Positions 58,937 through 64,000 of a stretch of DNA of 64,000 nt are shown here, piece by piece. Within the stretch, counting starts at the first letter, position 1; the number at the start of each line of letters is the position of its first letter. The stretch comes from Puccinia triticina. Lineage: Eukaryota; Basidiomycota; Pucciniomycetes; Pucciniales; Pucciniaceae. The stretch lies in NCBI RefSeq assembly GCF_026914185.1, contig NC_070562.1:124001-188000 (forward strand), read 5' to 3'. A program made the translations under genes and the position numbers. The notes below the pieces were generated by a model. It saw only the letters and a list, made by a program, of their open reading frames with translations. It did no database searches and was not told the origin of the DNA.

Positions 58937-60170
58937 CCAGCGGCATCTCGACGACAAAGGGCTGTTTGGCGATGACAAAGGGCTGCAGGCCCCGCGATCT
59001 GGACCTTTGATCTTGAAGAGGCGGGGTAGTTTTGAGGTAATAAAGACAAATGCCTCTGCAGTTAAGCAGGGCATGACCTCGACAAATCAACCTGGACATA
59101 GGGACTATGAAAGGGAAAATCAGCGGGGTCAAGCAAGCAAATAAGCAATATAAACAAATAAATACGTACGTCGTGGTGCACCCGGCTCCGAATGTTTGGA
59201 CTGTCGGCAGAAGATCGCAGAAGGCGGTCGGTTGGTTTGGGTTTGTTGGAATCAGTCTGGCGGCGAAATCGACGGATCGGCTCTGAGGCACCGCGGGCGC
59301 CTCAAAGGAATCCGTCCCAGGAGAGGGAGGAGGTGGTCGGCGAAGTCGGCTTGTGAGTTGTTGGAGGTCGTTTGGATTGAGAAGACGGCGGAAGGGCGCG
59401 AAGTTTGGTCCCATGCAGCTCGAGGCTGCAGAAGCGAGCTCCAATTCGATCCTGAGGCTAGCGGTGGTAGGACCCTGGAAACCCCCTATAAATGGGGTAA
59501 TGTAAAATCCAGAATTTCGCCAAAATTCATACATTTTGTGACTTGATTCATACACAGTTCATGCCTACACTCAGGGGATTTTTCAGTTTTTCATACATTT
59601 TTAATGCCTACCATTGCTGCCAAGGGGGGGGGGGGGGGGGGGGGGGGGGGGGTGGCGCAGAAGAATAAAATCTTGCTTCAATTTTGCAAAGTTTCCATTT
59701 TTCTTGTCCTCTATGCAAAAAAAGAAAACAATAGGAGGGTTCAATTGTGGGCTTAAGAATGCCTTCTGGTGATTTTCAGCTTAAGTTTTAAGAAGTATTG
59801 AGGGAAATAAAATTGGTAAAATTGACTTTTGATGCCCTATGCCAATGGTATAGGCCCTAAGACAAGGGGGGCTGCTGAGGGGGGGAAGGGGCTTTTCTGT
59901 TGCACTCTCAGGAATTTCATACATCTTAGTTACTACCCTCCCTTACCCAGGAAAAAATTCATACACTTGAAGTGCTTACCATTGAGGCCAAAAAAGCCCA
60001 TTCATACCCTTTTTGTGCCTACCATTTTGGGTTTTTGCCAAAAAATTCATACATTTTCATTACCCCCATTTATAGAGGGTTTCCAGGGTCCTGCGGTGGT
60101 GGAGGCGACGACAGCTTGATGAATCGTGGGCAACGAAGTCGAGTATTCTCTCTGAATCTGGGAACCCCAC
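58937..60170 (-). CDS. Antisense spliced gene inside the gypsy element, 5' exons, interrupted by a MITE
   Basis: An exon at 59170 upward reads ..SLRIELELASAASS..FGAGCTT and ends at a GTACGT donor. It joins in frame to exon 59091-58937 (..LICRGHALLNCRGICLYYL..MPL), which ends at GTGAGT. Its leftover G joins to AC at an acceptor near 58771 (CTTCCAG), giving the same DRASH frame as the downstream segment, so both parts look like one transcription unit. The 59170 exon continues upstream (about 60101-60140) only if the TIR element at 59469-60092 and one 8-bp duplication are ignored. The true start is unknown. Confidence 0.5.
59469..60092. mobile_element. hAT-like MITE, copy 1 (624 bp)
   Basis: AGGACCCTGGAAACCC.. 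at the left is mirrored at the right over about 34 bp with few mismatches. GCGGTGGT stands directly before (59461-59468) and after (60093-60100), a perfect 8-bp target duplication. TTCATACA-type subterminal motifs recur at least six times. A G-run of about 25 lies at 59626-59651. There is no transposase. Eight-bp duplications point to hAT, though the CAGNG-type hAT terminus is not obvious. It sits inside an exon of the antisense gene. Confidence 0.85.
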
Positions 60171-60809
60171 TGCGTAGAGGGTTGCGACAGACTCTGAGAG
60201 AATACCCCCAGCTATGTGTCGGGAGGATTATCTACTGTTGTGATCCGAGTCGGACCTCAGGTATGGTCGGAGCCAAACACGATCGGCCGGCATCGCAGAC
60301 GGGGGGGGGGGGGGGTCAGAAAGACTGGACGGGTAGCTCGCGTCCCCGATCACTACTCGACAACAGAACGGGCGGGCGCGATCAACACAGAGCACCCAGG
60401 CCCAGGGCCCGTTTACTCAGGAACAGCGTACGGGTCCCCAATCAATACTCGTTGACCTGGGCTTGCGGCTTCAAGCGCGCGCACTCTGGAGTTCTAGCGC
60501 AGCGACTACGTACAACGGCGACACAAAGTCACATGCTGCAGAACTGCGCAGCTGCGCAGCTGCGGACTGCGCACAGCACTTCAACTCCCAGACATGAAAA
60601 ATTTTCCAGCTCACAAATCAACTCAAAAATCACAAAATCCAATTTTTGTGCAAACTTCACTCCATGGTACCCCAGCGACAAAAGAAAGCCAATATTCCAG
60701 AATTCTGGAATGACAGCTGTGCAAACTCAAATTTCAAGCTTTCAAAACTCAAAAGGTAGCACTTTTTCACGGCAAATTGTCTGGGGACAGACAATAAGTT
60801 GGGGGAGGA
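60171..60809. other. GC-rich then AT-rich stretch before the 3' LTR
   Basis: Holds a G-run at 60301-60315, a GC-rich part to about 60590 with tandem GCGCAGCT, and ends in the polypurine tract GGGGGAGGA directly before the 3' LTR. No further gene is supported. Confidence 0.5.
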
Positions 60810-61619
60810 TGTGGTATACAAAATGGGAAAAATCAAAAGTTTTTCTTTCATTTGCGTAATTAGTCATAGAATGCCTCACGGTACGACCATATGGACCCCA
60901 GAAATGGAATCTACGGCCAAATTACCCCCTAGTCCCCACTGGAAGCGTAGCCAGAACCCCACTACACTGGAAGTTAGCCCTTTGGACAACCTGTAGCATC
61001 CCATCAAACCCCTGTCACGCATCTCAAGTCACCTTTCCCTCACTATACACATACACACCCATATGTTCCCTGCTACACTCTAGCTCCACTGCATATATTA
61101 GTTTGTATTTGTTTGCCATCCGCATTACATCATGTAGCACTGCCCCTGCGGCTGTGCCCTGCAACCCCATTGTTCCCCGCCTCATTTATGCACCTCCTTG
61201 CATAAATTAAGCACAGCCTCACTCATGCACGCACCCCTTGCATAAATTGTACACAGCCACTCCTGTATTTGCACAGCCCCCCTGGAGCAAAAATCCCTCA
61301 CATTTGTCTATATAAGGAGCTCTCCCCCCCCCATTTTTGTTCCTCAGTCTATTAATGATCAGTGATTTACTCACCACCTATACTCATAACACTTAAAACT
61401 TACTACTACACTCATAACAACCCTTACATAGCAATACAACCTTATACTGTGTCTTGAACAAACTCATCTTGAGCATACCACACCTATCACCTTATTAAAA
61501 CTTGCCAAGCGGAGCTTGGTGGGTCTTGTAGCTGGTAGTATAGAAGGGCAGAGCTTGCAACTCCTTCATACCCTTCTCCATTCAGCAAAAGGGTTTCACA
61601 ACCACTTTTGAGTCTTACA
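60810..61619 (+). mobile_element. 3' LTR of the Ty3/gypsy element
   Basis: 810 bp, same ends and nearly the same sequence as 49489-50298. The polypurine tract GGGGGAGGA lies at 60801-60809. Confidence 0.95.
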
Positions 61620-62361
61620 TCGGTGTGTCTAAGCTGAGGAGAGAGGAAAAGAGGGATAACTGACCTCTTTAAATATCTTTTGCTATCTCCTGGTTCGATG
61701 GGGAAGTCTCTTCAATGACTACGGACTGGGGCGGTCCCTATCGCTTGAGGATCAATCAACTTGCAATGGTGCTGTCGATATCTGTCCGTTTATTCTTGAA
61801 CTCGATTGGGGTGGTTGTTTATTGATGTCAATTGGTTTATAGCGCTCAAACTCGGATGGGATCTTTGGTTGTCTGGAGAATCCTAGTTGGGGATAATTTC
61901 TTAGTTCTCAGACATCATCGGATAAGTGACACCTGTCACTTAAATGTCATTGACAGGAATTTATTTAGCTCTTGCGCCCGAGTGTAGTTTAGTATTCACC
62001 CGGACTATATTTTCAATACTCACTACTTTTCAACTTAAACTATATGTACATATAGTTAATATGTATTTATTATATATTTATATTATCAGTGACATGTTAC
62101 ATCTATGTCTGTCACAAAAAACCCATGAAATATTAATTAATATTATTTATAATTATTTAAACAAGTGTTACACTGGCTTGCGTTGCTTAGCCGGCTGACA
62201 GAGATCCAATACAGATACAATGTATTGAGTGTCAAATGGATCTGATATCAATCAATACCAATATGTGTATTGGATTGGATGCAGCATTGCATATGATCTG
62301 GCAAACAAACTTTGGGACTAGGCTAAATTTTTTCCTTGAATGAATTTGCAAGGGTTTGGAT

Positions 62362-63396
62362 AGGACCCTGGAAAGCCCCTATGGAACACAGTAACAAAAA
62401 TTTATGAATTTTTGGTCACAAAACAAAAAATGTACGCACCCCAGATGTATGAATGGGAAATTTGGCGGATAAGGTACTCACCCCAATTGTATGAAGTTTT
62501 TTGGGGGACAAGGGGGGTAGTAACCAAAAATGTATGAGAATGAGGATATGATGCCAGGGTTTTTTTTGCACCCCCCCCCCCCCCTATATTGGTCCAGCTC
62601 TTCCTGTATCAACCACATATCCCAATTGCGGCTGGTTTCTACACTTCCTTGCCAAGTTCCGGGATTTTTGTGCATCTTGAAGTAGCACATCTACACCATT
62701 TATTCCCAGTCACCAAAGGCAATATTACGGATGCTGGTGGGAATTGTGTATCCATCTCCCAGAGATTACATTCTCTTCTTATTACAATGTCTCAAATTGC
62801 TTTTCTAGAACACTGGCAGAAAATTTTTTTGAAGATAAAAGCTCTCAAAAAAAGCAATAAAAATGTAGATGAAGAGTAACAATCAGTTGTTGATGATAGT
62901 CTATGCATTTTTCTACTTGAATGTGAAATTTAAAATATCTTCTTCTTCCATTTTTTACCTTTGTCACTGCTCCTCTGGGTATTTAGCAGAAATGGCTACT
63001 CAAAAAAGTATTCCTGGGAGTATTTCTTCACGCCCTGGCAAAAAAAATGTACGCACAAAATTTGTATGAATTTTTTGAAAAAGCTCTGCACCTACGCACA
63101 AAACGTGTATGAATGGGCTCAAAAAATTAGAGTGTTCAAAGTTGACTTGCATAAAATCATAACACCATAAAATCATAAAATTCTGAGCTGAAAAAAAAAT
63201 GTACCACCCAACCACTCAAATTAAAGCAACATTCCTAGAATGGTACATATAAAATCATCACTTGAAAGTTTTATGATTTTGTGATTTTATGTATTGAAAA
63301 TTTTATGATTTCAACTTTGAACACCTTAAATGTATGAATTTTTCAAAAATCTTGGAATTTAGGTTACTGTGTTCCACAGGGGCTTTCCAGGGTCCT
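62362..63396. mobile_element. hAT-like MITE, copy 2 (1035 bp)
   Basis: AGGACCCTGGAAAGCC.. at the left is mirrored at the right over about 34 bp. GTTTGGAT is duplicated at 62354-62361 and 63397-63404, a perfect 8-bp target duplication. TGTATGAA subterminal motifs recur on both sides. The interior (C-run near 62570, short frames) has no recognisable transposase. It shares the terminal 13 bp and the subterminal motif with copy 1 but not the interior. Confidence 0.85.
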
Positions 63397-63504
63397 GTTT
63401 GGATCAACTGTGACAAAGATGTACTCTAATGCCCAGAAGATCACACTGCGGACATCTAAGTGTTGCTGCTGCCTGCCGCAACATCATGCACCTGACCGGT
63501 CCTC
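63397..63504. other. Unassigned spacer
   Basis: Short stretch between the MITE and the palindromic element. Nothing was recognised. Confidence 0.4.
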
Positions 63505-63897
63505 ATATTCCCTCCTTGAAGGATTGTTCCCGCACGCGCAGGAGACATCCTTCAAGGGTGTGTTCCACCCAACCAGCGGCATACAAAACTTGCCAAACAT
63601 AGCGGTTTGGCTGCCATTTACAGTTGATCAACCTTGCAAAAGTCAATCAACTTTGTTCCTCTTGTCAACATTTTTTCATATCCCCCCAAGGACCTAACCT
63701 AAGAGCTGGTTGGGGTGGTTGAGAGGGATGTTGTCAGATTCCGACTTCGTCAAAATCCAAACTTCAAGTCGCGCGAGGTATGGCAGCCAAACTGCCATGT
63801 TTGGCAAGTTTGGCATGCCACTGGTTGGGTGGAACACACCCTTGAAGGATGTCTACCGCGCGCGCGGGAACAATCCTTCAAGGAGGGAATATGCCAA
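63505..63897. repeat. Foldback repeat with about 110-bp arms
   Basis: The left arm (63507-63617, CATATTCCCTCCTTGAAGG..) reappears as reverse complement at 63780-63890 with few mismatches, around a unique centre of about 160 bp. The palindromic GCGCGCGCGC/GCACGCGCAG part varies between the arms. It is probably a foldback MITE. No clear target duplication was seen. Confidence 0.75.
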
Positions 63898-64000
63898 CTT
63901 CTCAGGTGACATCATGTTGCTTACATTGGGGGTACATGCGCAGTCACGCGGGCCTGATTTGTCATGATGTTGCAGCATCCGGTGTAAGACTCAAAAGCAG

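Larger units (their letters stand above)
49086..62200 (+). mobile_element. Solo LTR of a second family, split by the gypsy insertion
   Basis: It begins TGTCAGCC (49086) and ends GGCTGACA (62200), a TG..CA LTR with 8-bp inverted ends. GAGAT stands directly before (49081-49085) and after (62201-62205), a perfect 5-bp target duplication. Without the gypsy element the LTR pieces (49086-49488 and 61624-62200) add up to about 980 bp. No internal domain of its own is seen, so it was a solo LTR when the gypsy element entered it. Confidence 0.75.

Noticed and set aside
59626..60315. Long G-runs at 59626 and 60301, and C-runs at 14782, 28025, 45087 and 62570, as a functional signal
   Set aside because: Homopolymer runs are common in this genome and prone to assembly error; no structure or position supports a role.

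Overview
The window looks like a TE-rich piece of a basidiomycete genome, most likely a rust fungus (Pucciniales). The genes are intron-dense, with short GT-AG introns of about 55-115 nt (a few longer) and micro-exons of 10-21 nt. Fungal-specific families are present: a Zn(II)2Cys6 regulator, a Dlt1-like protein, a Pcl-type cyclin, a TDT anion transporter and a ZRC1-type zinc transporter. These genes sit between long AT-rich blocks of nested transposons. The rust assignment is inference; no rRNA or other species marker is present.

Host genes lie in two islands. Island 1 (about 5.2-18.8 kb) holds the proteasome beta-2 subunit (+), an unidentified single-pass membrane protein (-), a Dlt1-like membrane protein (+) and a 1151-residue zinc-cluster transcription factor (+). 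Island 2 (about 22.9-33.1 kb) holds an intron-containing tRNA-Asn(GUU), a Pcl-type cyclin (-), a TDT/SSU1-type transporter (+) and a CDF zinc transporter (-). For each host gene I assigned exons by hand from splice signals, reading frame and family conservation. Every model adds up to an open frame; the weakest junctions are in the TDT gene. These are unrelated housekeeping, regulatory and transport genes, and nothing suggests a cluster acting in one pathway.

The rest is mobile DNA. A MULE-like MITE with a 9-bp target duplication lies just upstream of the proteasome gene, and the right end of a relative starts the window. A diverged solo LTR lies at 1.1-2.2 kb. A 3.2-kb composite element (33.8-37.0 kb) contains a nested CACTA-like element and a gene fragment. 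Two neighbouring Helitron-like elements (42.0-44.8 and 44.9-48.2 kb) share termini and carry gene fragments. From 49.1 to 62.2 kb a solo LTR with a perfect 5-bp target duplication is split by a 12.1-kb Ty3/gypsy element. That element's two 810-bp LTRs look nearly identical, its pol is defective, and a 3.8-kb tract before the 3' LTR carries a multi-exon antisense gene, itself broken by a TIR element with an 8-bp target duplication. A second, 1.0-kb member of that TIR family lies at 62.4-63.4 kb, and a palindromic repeat ends the window.

The most notable points are the antisense spliced gene inside the gypsy element, the pair of Helitron-like elements with matching ends, the 'young LTRs but dead coding region' pattern in which all four in-frame nonsense codons are TGA, and the micro-exon-rich transporter genes.
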